Shown here one piece after another: positions 1-11,656 of a stretch of DNA of 64,000 bases. Under the pieces are notes generated by a model that saw nothing but the letters and a program-made list of their open reading frames with translations, was not told where the DNA came from and ran no database searches. The stretch is taken from assembly GCF_000346465.2 (NCBI RefSeq), contig NC_034016.1:17334063-17398062 (forward strand). Direction: 5' to 3'. Origin of the DNA: Prunus persica. Its lineage: Eukaryota; Streptophyta; Magnoliopsida; Rosales; Rosaceae. The position numbers and the translations under genes are program-made. Position 1 is the stretch's first letter. Every line of letters starts with the position of its first letter.

Positions 1-2370
1 CAATCAATCACATTAAAATTAAATTATACATATATACTACAAGAAAATAACAGCCAATTTTGTAACCACTGAACACTGAATTTCCCACAAGCATCAGAAG
101 ATCAGGTGCTTCTCTAAGCAAAGCCCATCACTCCCCCACCAGCATTTCTGCAACAGAATAAATATAATTAAGCAACTGAGTTCAGAGGGGGAGGATAACG
201 AAAAGCAAAACATGACATCACCACCGCGATCAAAACTCCAACATTGAACCCTCACTCTTGCATTGCAAGCTTCTAAATAGAGTCCAGAAAGTTTAGAAGA
301 AACATTTAAGACCCATGACCTGAGCTGTGCCTGGCCCAATTGCCAGAAAGACCATCTGAAGATTGCTCTAGCATATCTGCGAGTTCCCAGAATCTAGTGT
401 TCAATATTCAGAATTTCTAAGGCTGTTAATAGAAGTAACTTATGAAGCTTAAGTATCACTAACTGTGAATATTCAATTAAAAAATAGCATGAACCCACTT
501 ATCCAATCTTAAAAAGTACTTGGGTGGAAAGAATTTGACACTGAAAAAGAATATATAACAATAATAACAATCTATGGCACAGAAAAGGTGAGTTTATGTT
601 CAAAGTGGATACACTTCCACACCTAGCAGAGAACCAATGTCAAATCAGACTGGATAAACATAAAAACCAAACAGGAAACTGTTGGGGAATTGGAGACTTG
701 AAATAAGCACACAATTGGTTCACTATCAAGTGAGTTTACCACTTAGCAGCCAAAAAATTTTTTGAGTTGCAACAATTGGACATATGCCACTATATTTCTG
801 CATACTCCATCGACTTAAACAGTTACTGTAATGTAAAGGATTCTCTTTTTTCGGATAAATTATCCACAAGGTCCTTATCAATAATATAATTTCAAACCAA
901 CTTGCCAGCCTTCCAGTTCTAGAGACATCAAGGCCAAAAAACTTAAATCAACTTCCAGCTAGAAAATACTACATCAACTTCCACCCAGAAAAGTAAAGCA
1001 TGACCAAACAAGGCATATTCAGAGAGAGGGAAAGAGAGAGAAGGGGGGCTACCAAGTACTCACCATATTTAGCAATTTCACATTAGTTTTGCTTGAAGCC
1101 CAAATATAGCCTTCATGACAACTAAAAAAACAATTCTTGTTTTACATAGGTAGTGATGACACTGAGACACCACAAAGAGAAGAATATAGCATATAACAAA
1201 GAAACACCACCACCCTAACCATCTGCCCTTTTTCTGAATTGTCACATTGACATTAAAGTGCACATAGCAACACAATCGGTCATCCAAACCAAAATTGCCC
1301 CCTTTCTAAATGGAAAGTACAAATGAGAGAGAAAATCTGGAAACGAAATAATTAACATACCCCTGTCACAGTTAACACCTATGAAACCCACGAAGTATCT
1401 CCTGTGGGAAAACTACCCATTTGCATATGCCGCCTATACACACACATGCCAACTGAAACTGCACAAACAAAATCCTGACAAAGGATTCTCAGTAAATGCC
1501 TCTGCAGCCTCACCAACAGATTTACACAAATTATTTCCACCACTACTTTTGGAAGAGTGCCTGGTCCATGAATCATAAATTCAATCAACCGAGAACAGAG
1601 TTTGGTCACAATGTCCAAGACATTCCAGAAGAACATAACTCAGCATCAGACATACTTAGAGGTCTGTTTTTCATCTAAACATTATAGGTTTGCCACCCTT
1701 AAGTATTTGTTGATCCTCAACTAAAAGCATAATATACTCTTTAACTTCTAAAACTACAACATCTCACCCTGATCTTATAAAATAGAAGGGTGTCGATGCA
1801 TTATCCCAAGAGTTGTCCTTTTAAAATGCAAAACCAAAAATAAATATGTTTCCTGCATGTTATTAACTTAAAAAGGGCCGCAATACCTCTTTCACGAGAA
1901 CTATAGTTTAAATCTATTGAGAACAAAGAGAAATATGCACACAACAATAGCTAATAATAGATATCCACACTCCCCGAAAGTAAAGCCGTGAGAAACAGTG
2001 TCATTCTCTCATTCCTCCAAAAGTACAATTACTGTCATCCAGTCCAAGTTTAGAAGAGAAAAACAACGAAGCAACACAAAATGTCAGAAATATCATCTTA
2101 AGATGGATTAATTAATCTGTTTTCACTCAAGAACCCAATGAACTTTCCATACAGCAAAACTCATTGACCAAATTTTGTTCCATTGCAGATATTTTGAGGT
2201 ATTAATATGCAATACAATGGCTTGCTATCTGATTAAACTTTAAATGATTAATCCAGTGGATGGTCACTTATGCTAGTGTGATAAAAAGGATAGTGGTCCA
2301 AACACAAACTATGCAGTCTAACAAAGAATTTGACAGCCAAAAAGCCAAACAATATAAATCTAAAGAATAC
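1..2370 (-). other. Large first coding intron (partial) of the CC1-like splicing factor gene
   Basis: This stretch lies downstream, in minus-strand terms, of a good splice donor at 2370-2369 (AAGCAG|GTATTC). It contains no open frame resembling an RRM domain on either strand. The short open frames seen here have no recognisable motif. It is AT-rich with a purine-rich GA stretch near 1020-1050. The RRM-coding exons expected for this family must lie beyond the left edge, so the intron is at least 2.37 kb long. An unrecognised alternative exon cannot be excluded. Confidence 0.6.
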
Positions 2371-2957
2371 CTGCTTTCTTTTTCCCGCTCCCTTAAATCC
2401 TTCTCCTTATCTCTTTCTTTATGCTCCACATCCCGGCTCCTCTCTCTTTCATCCCGATCACTTCGATGCCTTTCTGAATGACTCCTACTTCGACGTGATC
2501 GCTCTTTCTCCTTCTCCCGGTCCTTGTCATCCTTGTCACCCTCACGATCGCGTTCCCTCCTGTCTCTAGCTCGATCAGGATCCCGCTCTTTGTCTCTGTC
2601 CCTGTCTCTCTCCCTTCCATTTCTTTCCTCCCTTTCCCTGTCCTCCCTACCTCTATGTTCCCGGCTACTCCTGTGGCGATCCTTTTCTACTTCTCTTGAC
2701 CGTGAGCGATGACGAGAAGATCCCCTCTCTCTGTGCCGATCATGATCATGTTCACGTGAGTCATCTCCAGATTTTGAACGCTTTGAGTGACGTTCCTCAT
2801 CATGACCCTTCTCATCACTCTTATGTTTTGAACTTCGACTGCGACCTTTCTCTCCAGATTTCAGAGTTTCCTCACCACCATTTGCAGTTTCCTTTGCTTT
2901 CTGGGGTTCCGGATTTTCAACCGTTTTCTCTAAATACTCATACTCGTCGAAATCCAT
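2371..2957 (-). CDS. CC1-like / RBM39-type splicing factor, first coding exon (partial gene)
   Basis: The exon encodes the N-terminus of a nuclear RNA-binding splicing factor of the CC1/CAPER/RBM39 (U2AF65-related) family, which helps define 3' splice sites. The protein starts MDFDEYEYLEKTVE, the start I recall for the plant CC1-like proteins (Arabidopsis At2g16940). It then becomes about 150 residues of RS/RD/RE/RH dipeptides, the arginine-rich domain typical of SR-related factors. The exon is 587 nt (195 codons plus 2 nt) and ends at a donor at 2370. The RRM domains expected after this domain are not in the window. The ATG at 2957 is favoured because the family start matches and a 5'UTR acceptor sits only 12 nt upstream. 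A shadow frame on the other strand also looks open because of the RS repeat, but it is not a gene. Confidence 0.88.
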
Positions 2958-3770
2958 TAAACCTTTCTTCTAATCAAACAACGTAGCAAAAAACAACTTC
3001 ACAGATAAACCTTAATGCTGCTGATATCTGCAACCATTTGCCCAATAAATAAATAAACCGAGCAATGAGTTTATAAGTACTAAGCCTGCATTTTGCTGAA
3101 AGTAAACCAAATTGAAAGCGAGATAAATAATAATAATATTTCAAACTCTAGAGCTTTTTTATTTTCTTACTATAGTTTCCACAAACACCTAGGCCAAGAC
3201 TTCTAAATGTAGGTGATACAAACCCAAAAAACAAGATTAAAAACATAAATCTCCCATAAACTGGGTTCTCTATTTATTTTACCTCCAACAACTCAGTAAC
3301 CAAAACCATTATTTTACCTCAGTTTAAATGCATTACCAATCCCGAAACCCTATAACCAGAGTGAAAAGGACACAAATCAACTAAACCGAAGACCTAGTTC
3401 GTAAAATACAGTCAAATCAGCTGCTTTTTACAGTTTGCAAAACAGCAGGAAACCTAAAAGAGCAGTCCAAATTTTCCTTGTATATCTCCCAACCCAAGAA
3501 TTCATTAACAACCAAACAAGGTTTTAGGTTTTTCTGCAAGCTTGAAATCTTTACCTCCAGTGAGCTACGAGTAGAAACGAGAAGAAGAATAAGAACGAGA
3601 ACGACGGGAAAGAAGAACCAGTTGAATTGGAGACGTAGACAAAGAAGAGCTGAATATGCGTTTGAAGTCCGAGCTTGAAATTGAGAGCGCTGACAGTTGG
3701 AGATTAATGGTGGTGTTGCACTCTCTGTTTGTGTCTCGGGCTCGCGCTAGGGCTTAAGTGAGTGCACTGT
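2958..3770 (-). other. 5'UTR with leader intron and promoter-proximal region of the CC1-like gene
   Basis: On the minus strand a donor (CTGGAG|GTAAAG, GT at 3554-3553) and an acceptor (TTGATTAG, ending at 2970) bracket a leader intron of about 585 nt. This places a noncoding first exon from 3555 to roughly 3750. The sequence just upstream has a GC-rich transition with a minus-strand AAGCCCTAG motif, a telo-box-like element often seen near plant housekeeping start sites. The exact transcription start is not visible. Confidence 0.5.
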
Positions 3771-3976
3771 GCGGGCTGACCATTTGGGCGGCACGTCATA
3801 TATATGACCCGGCCCGAGTGGGTTGGCTTGTTTTAACCGGGTCCGGAGCTTTGACTTGGGTGAGTAACATAACATGGATTTGGATCCACTATGTAAAAAA
3901 GCATAAGGGTCCGTTGGTCCTTTTCCAATTTTCTTGATCCCATTTTCAATTCTTTGGGGTTTTTTTTTATGAGATA

Positions 3977-4264
3977 CTAGCCTCTCCGCACCCGCTTCCG
4001 CGCCTGCAAAAAGTTTTTTTTTAAAAAAAATTTTAAATTATTTTAGAATTAAAAAAGATAATGGGTAGTTATGTTCCATAAAAATAGGATCCTTTATCTG
4101 ATTTTTCTTTTAATTTTAATTTTTTAAAATATGAAAAAATGTGAATTTACCATATTATCATTATTTAATTAATATTTTTAATTTTTAATGTTTGCGTTAA
4201 CCAAAGGTATTTCTGGCATTTTGAATGTTTCACCATTCTCTGCCTTTTGCTTTATATATATAGA
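3977..4264 (-). mobile_element. Small non-autonomous Helitron, copy 1
   Basis: Read on the minus strand, this 288-nt element begins TCTATATATATAAAGC and ends CTAG. A short hairpin built on GCGC-GGAA-GCGG lies just before the CTAG. It sits between a host A and a host T. The 5' TC, 3' hairpin plus CTRR end, A/T target and lack of terminal inverted repeats are the diagnostic Helitron features. It has no coding capacity. A closely similar 288-nt copy in the same orientation lies at 5186-5473. Confidence 0.75.
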
Positions 4265-5185
4265 TTAAGTTATATATCCATTCTTAGCACTAATGATATA
4301 AATAAATTATGCATTATTTAATTTCTATAAATATACCCAAAAAATGACAGTTGGCTCCATTAAATTTAATTTTGATTATTAAATTACTTTGATGTCCTTT
4401 TGAGTTTTTTGAGTTTTTTTTATAAGGTTTTGGGGTTGGACTTGTTTGAAGAAATCAATGACAGTTTTGTAACTTAGAGTAAGTTCGATGTCTCTTTGTT
4501 ATTTGTAAATGGGCTTTAGGTGTGTTTCTAAAGTCCATTTAATGTATGGTTTTTTTCAGTAATTTAGGCCCATATATTAGGTATAATAGTAAATTTTCCA
4601 TTTTTTACTTATAAAAATGATATTGAATGAGAGAAATTCGAACATATGATACCAAGTGCAGAAATTGCTTTTAACCACTTGAACTACAATCAACCAACTT
4701 CAAATTCTAATGCTTGTAGTGTTTTTACACCTCCAATAGTGTGCAATTTACCCTCACATATGTCACTCAAAAGTTAATAATGTCAACAAAAAATATTTAT
4801 CAAAATTAAGTCATCGTCCTCAAACTACATTAACTAGTAAATCAGATGAACTAAATCATGATTGAAATTGCAGGGATTTCAATGAAACAACTAGAATCAT
4901 AATTTGGTCAAATTTTAATTGCTAGGATAATGCACCAACCACTCAAATTAAATCATCCGGAATGCACTTGATAATTTTATTGATTTAAAACTCCAGTTGC
5001 AGATTTTTGGCACATTAAAGAACGTGAAACCATCCGATGTTATCCAAGCAAAACAAAACAAAAAATACCACTATAATTTTAAATGCAGTACCAAAACTAT
5101 ATAACATGTCTAGAGGAGTAATCGAGAGACCTATGTGGGCGCCAAGGCCTTTTTTTATAATAAAATTATTTTGTATTATAAATTA
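4265..5185. other. Intergenic AT-rich DNA between the two Helitrons
   Basis: No gene is seen. About 4620-4710, read on the minus strand, has a weak tRNA-like look (GTTCAAGTGGTTAA followed about 35 nt later by GTTCGAAT), suggesting an old SINE-type remnant. The rest is low-complexity AT-rich sequence. Confidence 0.4.
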
Positions 5186-5473
5186 CTAGCCTCTCTGCAT
5201 GCGCTTCCGCGCTTGCGAGAGGTTTTTTAAAAAAAATAAGTAAATTTATTTTAGAATTAAAAAAGATAATGGGTAGTTGTGTTCCATAAAAATAGGATCC
5301 AGTATCTGCTTTTTCTGTTTCTTTTAATTTTTTTAAATATAAAAAAGTGTGAATTTACCATATTATCCTCTTTTAATTAATAATTTGAATTCTTAATGTT
5401 TGCATTAACCAAGGGCATTTTCTGGTATTTTGAATGTTTCACCATTCTCTGCCTTTTGCTTTATATATATAGA
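5186..5473 (-). mobile_element. Small non-autonomous Helitron, copy 2
   Basis: This is the second 288-nt copy of the element at 3977-4264, again in minus orientation and again between A and T. Its 3' hairpin is better preserved than that of copy 1: arms of about 14 nt (CCTCTCGCAAGCGC and GCGCATGCAGAGAGG around GGAA) precede the terminal CTAG. The two copies differ by scattered substitutions and small A/T-tract changes. They are therefore separate insertions or an old tandem duplication rather than a very recent event. Confidence 0.77.
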
Positions 5474-6062
5474 TAGATATATAGATAAATTTATACCAAA
5501 ATTAATATTAAAGAATGCATATTTGTGAGTCATATGATATATACTTCGATATAAATCAGAGGATTGAAATAAAAACACAATTAGGTTATGTTTTAGCATA
5601 CGGGCCAACATAATTAGGTTATGTTTTAGTAAATGGGCCCAGGCCCATAAGTGAAACACATCGTTTCACTAACCCTATCCTCACTTATCTCTTATCTCTC
5701 CGCCTCCATCACCTCCCATCTCTCTCTACCTCCATTGTCTCTCCTCTTTCTCACGAGTAGAGAAGCAGCCACCCAACCTGCCTGCCCAGGCACCGCCGAA
5801 TGATTAGGGTGAAATTGCGGTGGTGTCCTCCAGCCTAGCGCCTAGGCGCCGCCTAGGTCAATTTTCCCAACACTGGCCGCCTAGATGAACATTCGTTTGA
5901 CCCCTTCAATCCAAGGCAGAAAAACTCGAATTTGAAGGAGAAATCAATTTTATGGTCATCTCAAAATAATTGGTGAATACAATGACTAATTATCGTAAGC
6001 ACCACACAGTAAGATATTTCTGAAATAATCATCATAACATATTAAATATTATTTCAGCATCC
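5474..6062. other. Intergenic region 3' of the IF-3 gene
   Basis: No gene is seen. There is a direct repeat of about 33 nt (AATTAGGTTATGTTTTAG at about 5580 and 5612). A CT-rich stretch lies at 5690-5750. A small GC-rich palindromic patch at about 5838-5860 (CCTAGGCGCCGCCTAGG) is a motif common in dispersed plant repeats. Confidence 0.4.
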
Positions 6063-9000
6063 TTAGTTCGGTTTAAATGTCCTGTTTGGGCTCTCACCAG
6101 AGCTTTCTCTACTGAAGATCCCGAATCCGCCAACCTTATCAATGCCTGCGCCTGGTCTTTGGCTACTATCAGGTCTTGAACTGGGTGAGTTTGAATTTGC
6201 TGGGACCCTGTCCGTTACACCATGTCTAGGAGGAGCATTACCTTTTTGATTGCTAAAGATCCCATAACCAGGTCCCGTAGTACGGGGAGCACTAGGACTC
6301 GATGGTTCTTGCTTGGGGATATCATTAGGAGGAGGCGTCGAGTTTCTAAATACAGGTGCATTGGTCTGAGCTTGCCTCGGTTCTCTCATTCCAGGGCGCC
6401 TATTATCCATTCCTCTTGGTGGAAAAGGATTCCTTGGATCGTTTCTGTACCTATTTTGGGTCCCGTCCAAAGATTCTCGCGGTGGCAGTGGAACCGTGTG
6501 TGCTCTGGTAGGTGTGGCATGCAATAAGCCTGAATCACTAATATCCGACTGCGATGAAGCTTTTTGAGGCACTGTATTTATCCGAATATCACGCTGTGAA
6601 GTAGTAGCATTTGCATCATCACTACCCTTCATTTGAACATCAGTGGTAGTTTTTTCTTCAGTCTTCGTTTTCTTTCCAGCCCCCTTTGATGGGCCAAACT
6701 TCCTATGCCTGACGATTATAAATGCCTCTTTTCCTTTTCCCCGCGTCGGCTCCCAGTCAACAAGAGCTACATCTTCTATCTGCAAATGGTCGCCACAGTT
6801 AAGAGTGGGAGGAAAAAAGGAAGACAAACAGTAATGAATACAAAACAATGACAAAAGAGTATCTGACGATACCAACACAGTGAGAGGAGCAAACAATGCT
6901 TCCAAGTTCTTATCCTCAGCATCCGTGGCAGTACACTGTTTCAGATACGTAGAACACATTTAGGTAAATATTAGTTAATTCTGATTACTTTAATTGAAGG
7001 ATTTTGTGGATAGATCCATGAAACAGACGTATTTGGAAATACAACACTACTTATCCCATGAATCTACAAGGCGTTTGACAAGCATACATATGAACTAGAT
7101 GGGCTAATAAACAAATTAGTGAGGAATACAGTACTATGTTCTAGGATGGCTTATGATCTAGCTTTTGGCATTCCTTTCAGAGGGCAAAATTGATCTCAAA
7201 GTTTGTATAAACTCTAACGTCTAAAGTTTAAGCTAAACAAACCCCATCTGGCATTCATAGTTCACTATCAACAGAATTCGTGAATGAACAAGCTAAGTAA
7301 TTCTCTATTTTCACAACACAATTTGAGGATAACCTGAATAGAAGCCAGTAGCTACCATAGCAAATATGAATTCCATGAAAATATTGCAACATTTATCTCT
7401 CCCAATGCCAAAAGCTCACTTGAACTCCTGCACTAAAGAGAGCGGTACATACAGAATCATCATCCAACGCAGAAAGTTCCTAGAAACTAGCCAACCCTCT
7501 CCAACCATCTCCCCCTCCCTTGGCCCAAAATACAGATTTGAAAACAAAAGCAACGTTGGCCACAGATAACTGAGCAGTCCTTTCCCTAAAACTATACAAG
7601 TGTTTTTCTTTTTAACTGTAAACCTTGAGACTATACAATCATTTGAATCATAGCATTGAGAAATTTATGCAAATTCAGTTTTACATCAATCCTATCTTGA
7701 CGTTAGGCAGCGCGGACAGATTGCATATGCAGCAGACAAGTCCATAGGGGCAGGCAAAATTTTAAGAAGATTGCAAGTTCAAGTTCTAAAGATAAGAAAA
7801 AGTTGAGGTTTGATGCAGAGGTTTCAGGAAATTTAGAATAATAGTGAAGGAGATAACGTGAATGACCATCTTGAGTATTTTTTGGTTGATCAAATGAAGG
7901 GTGTGAGATTCTTAATAGAATTGTCAAATAGAAATTTTCTTATGCAAAAGGTAACGGTAGCAATTTGTAGTGTTAGTGCATGCAGTCTAAGAAAAAGACA
8001 GTAAGAAACAAAAGAAAGCAGCAGCAAAGACAAGGGAGAAAGAGAGGAGCAAGCTGTGACTATGCCTTTACCAGGGAAACACTAATAATTTCATGACAGC
8101 ATGTACTAACAATAACAATTATGGATCCATTGATTATTAAAACTATTTAATCGAATGGAATAAGTACCTTCACTCGGTAACCTTTCTCCATAAATCTCTT
8201 CACCATATCTGCTTTCATCCTTAGGTCCTTTGCTTCCTGTAATCCGAAGCAGTATGTATGTTGTACATCACCCCAAAATGCTTTAAATCATAAAATTACT
8301 AGATTGATGCTCAAAATATAATCAGCATATTCATCCAGAAATGAAAACGAAAATAGAATGAGAAAACCCAGAAATAGTCCAGCCAGCAAGATGACTAGCA
8401 TACCTAATACATATTACATATCCCAGGTGCAATGAACACCATGATATATAAAGCATGAAAAAACCATTTACTTAGTTGTTGTTTAAAGTTACCTATAAAT
8501 ACAGAAGATACTATGAAAAATTCTCCAAGCAACCCATACAGTTAGGTTAGTGAGTTGACCAATGACACCCAACATTCCAGATGCTCAACGCTGGAAGGAA
8601 TTCCCGCACAGGTGGGGAACTATTGCTCTACTATAAATCACCTTTCTTAGATACATACAAAAAATTACACAATTACACACGGAGAAGGAGGGGTGGGAAA
8701 GAGATAAACCGAGCGAACAGATTAAAGGGAGATATTCACTAGGTAAAATGAAAATTTGAAATTCTCAGGAAACCCAGAATGGCACCACAAATAAATTCAC
8801 ATAGCAATCCCTTGCAACATGATAATCTGAGTTAGTGAAGAAAACAAAATAATATTTAACCATGTTATCAGTTAGTTCTTTGAGTCCTTGACCAGTTTTC
8901 AATTCAGAATCTTTGCGGTTATTGATGAGAATTCCCTTCTTTACAAAATATTTTCAATTTTCCCTTAATCTGAATAATGACATTGGCTTGAAGATGTATA

Positions 9001-11656
9001 AATGGATGGTGGAATGAAATGAAGAACAGTGCACTAAAGATATAACTTACAGTTTTTGGAGAGAATTTAACTTCCTTAGACTCTGATCGCAAGGTCTTGT
9101 CAGACTGCATGGATTAAAAATCTGATTAAAACATTATTAGCACATTCTTTTTTCTTTTTTTTTTAAAGAACTCTACAAGACATCACAGGAAGGCTGAGGA
9201 AGACTAAAAACAAAAACGGGGGGGAAAGGAATTGACTACCATGGACCATATATAGTTTACTTATATTACATCAATAGGTTTTCAATAGGAACAACTTAAA
9301 ACTACGGTCCTATATTTACATCTATTATATGCGAGGTCTAATGCTCATTTAACTCTACAGAAAGTAAAGATTGGAATTATCATGCCCATGTTATCAATCT
9401 GATGCCTGTTTTGTTAGCATCATCATGACCATTATAAGATTAGTGAAGCAAATTGTAAATTATTGAGAATATGGGATATTTTGCTCTCCCCCAAACCCAA
9501 CTGACTTATAAGCAATAGGGATAAAAATAAGAAAGCAATGCACTTCACCATGTTGATTCACAACACTTTCATCCAAATCTATACCTGGATAAAATGATTT
9601 CATTTTATTCTATTAAATTTCCTAACAATTTGTGAACTGAGAATCAGCCATTCAAATCACCTAGTTGACAACCCTACAAACTGCCTAGGTGTAGCTAATG
9701 CACCGAGAAATGGCTCAAACCGCATCATATCTCAGTGTTGCACTGTTCGGCCAACTCAACTGCTTAGTTTGCATTTTTTGACCTGTATTGTTGTGCAGCG
9801 TGACCACAGTAAAGACAAATTCATACTGGTAGTCTAATTTTCTAAAAGCTTTCCATCTTAAAATTGAAGCATTAGTTTATAGTTGAGAGAGAGAGAGAGA
9901 CCTCCACCTTGATTCCTTGTGAATGAGTTTCACTAGCTTTATCTTTTAATAATTCCTACTGGTGAGGGTTTTTCATTTCAACACCAAAGCCACAAGGCAC
10001 AAATATACACCAAACCTACCTTTATTTTCCGCTCTTTCTCCCTTACTACTCTTTTGTACTTCTCTTTATGGAAATCCATGATTTTAACAACAGGAGGATT
10101 ACTCGAGCATTCAACCTGTAAAAAATACAGCAAAATTAATTGATGAATCCCATACAAAAAGTAAACTAATTGATAACTCCCATTTAAGTTAACCATTCAG
10201 ATATTCATCGCAATTACATGAGTGTGCATCCTGGACTAAAAATACCATAGCAAAAATGAAGGAGAAAGTGACATGAAAAAAGCCCCTTGTTTAGTAATAT
10301 ATGAGAAAAGAAAAACAAAATCATTAATATACAGAAAAAGTGGCATGGTTACATGATTAAACAAGTTTACCTCAACTAAATCAAGCTCGAGTTTCCTTGC
10401 GCGTTCCAGAGCTTCACTCCTTGAGACAATACAATGCCCTGCATACTTATAATCAGAATGACATCTAATAGGGTCCATTACACTCATACGTCACCCCAAA
10501 ACAGCTCATCATTTCATTGAAACCACCCCATAACATAGTGATTCATTTATTTCCTTCTCCTTTTGACTTTAGTCATATACCCATGAGCCCTCCAAGATGT
10601 ACCTACCAGAGCATTCCATCTGTTTTACAATGACTTAAAGTCTCAAAACTTGTTATCTCTCTCCCAATAAGTATGCAGCTTAAAACCGCCAATTTACAAG
10701 ACTAGCTGTGATTAACTGGAATTCTTAGTTTTCTATCATCAATGGTAAGAAAACTTGTTGATACTCCTTTCCTTCTCTTACTTTCTTTCCTTTTCTTTTT
10801 TCATGCCCCCCTATATAATATTAAATACCGACTCACATCTTCAGTGAGACACCACTTGGCCGAAATGCCATTTTTGCTTCCTTCTATCAGTTTCCTTAAC
10901 ATTTAACAGCATTCACATCCAAACTAAAACCTTTTATTTTTACATTGTTACCATCATTTTCTCATACACCTAATATAGTGTTTGCGTGCATCACTTCTTA
11001 ATATCAATTCCAAAACTTAAACACATGTGATAAAGTGGATAGACATAAACTCATAAACTTCTAATCACTTATAAAAGATAATACCTTCGTCCATCACAAG
11101 TCTAACAAACTCAGCTTCAATCTTCTCATTCAATCGTGGAACACTCGCGGCCTTCTCTATCTTCTTTCTACTTCCCTAAACATCAACAATACACACCCAA
11201 ACAGAAACCCAAATTCAATATGCTACTTCAAAAACAGAGGCACTCCAAAAAGTGAAAAACAAATTCACAATGCCTACAAATTATGTCAATGGCCACCTCA
11301 GTTTAATCATGTCTTCATAACTCATTACTAAATAGCAGCATATAAGCCAAACAACCCACAAAATAAAATCAACCCAAAAAAAAATATTCAAACCCTAAAC
11401 GATTTACATAAAATATTTGATTACCCAAATAATGAAATAGCCATGCCCAAATGATTACCTTGAATGGAGCAGCAAAGAATCTAACTTTACTGCCAAAATC
11501 TGTTGGTCCGCGGTGAGAGATCAAATATGGATTTTCTGAAACACATGCTTTCGAATGTGAAACCGTGGGGTTGAGCAGAGCAGCATAAGGAATAGTCTTG
11601 GAATGATGGGACAACTGCCTTAGCTTAGACTGGCTGATTCTTCCCCAAAATGCCAT
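6063..11656 (-). CDS. Organellar (probably mitochondrial) translation initiation factor IF-3
   Basis: IF-3 binds the 30S-type organellar ribosomal subunit, keeps subunits apart and helps select the initiator codon. Eight exons join in frame (451 aa): 11656-11459, 11175-11085, 10438-10371, 10115-10020, 9104-9051, 8236-8168, 6935-6873, 6779-6063, all GT-AG. Residues 1-66 are rich in S/R/K with few acids, like a targeting peptide. The IF-3 N-domain follows (VPRLNEKIEAEFVRLVMDEG, then SRSEALERARKLELDLVEV and PPVVKIMDFHKEKYKR). The C-domain is in exons 5-8 (DLRMKADMVKRFMEKGYRVK ... AFIIVRHRKFGPSKG). The last 190 residues are a Pro/Ser/Arg-rich tail absent from bacterial IF-3, with two GIFS motifs (GYGIFS, GFGIFS). 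I recall At1g34360 as the Arabidopsis relative; plastid targeting remains possible. Confidence 0.92.

Noticed and set aside
2268..2712. Plus-strand Ser/Leu-rich open frames opposite the RS domain
   Set aside because: Shadow frames created by the Arg/Glu/Ser codon repeats of the CC1-like exon on the minus strand.
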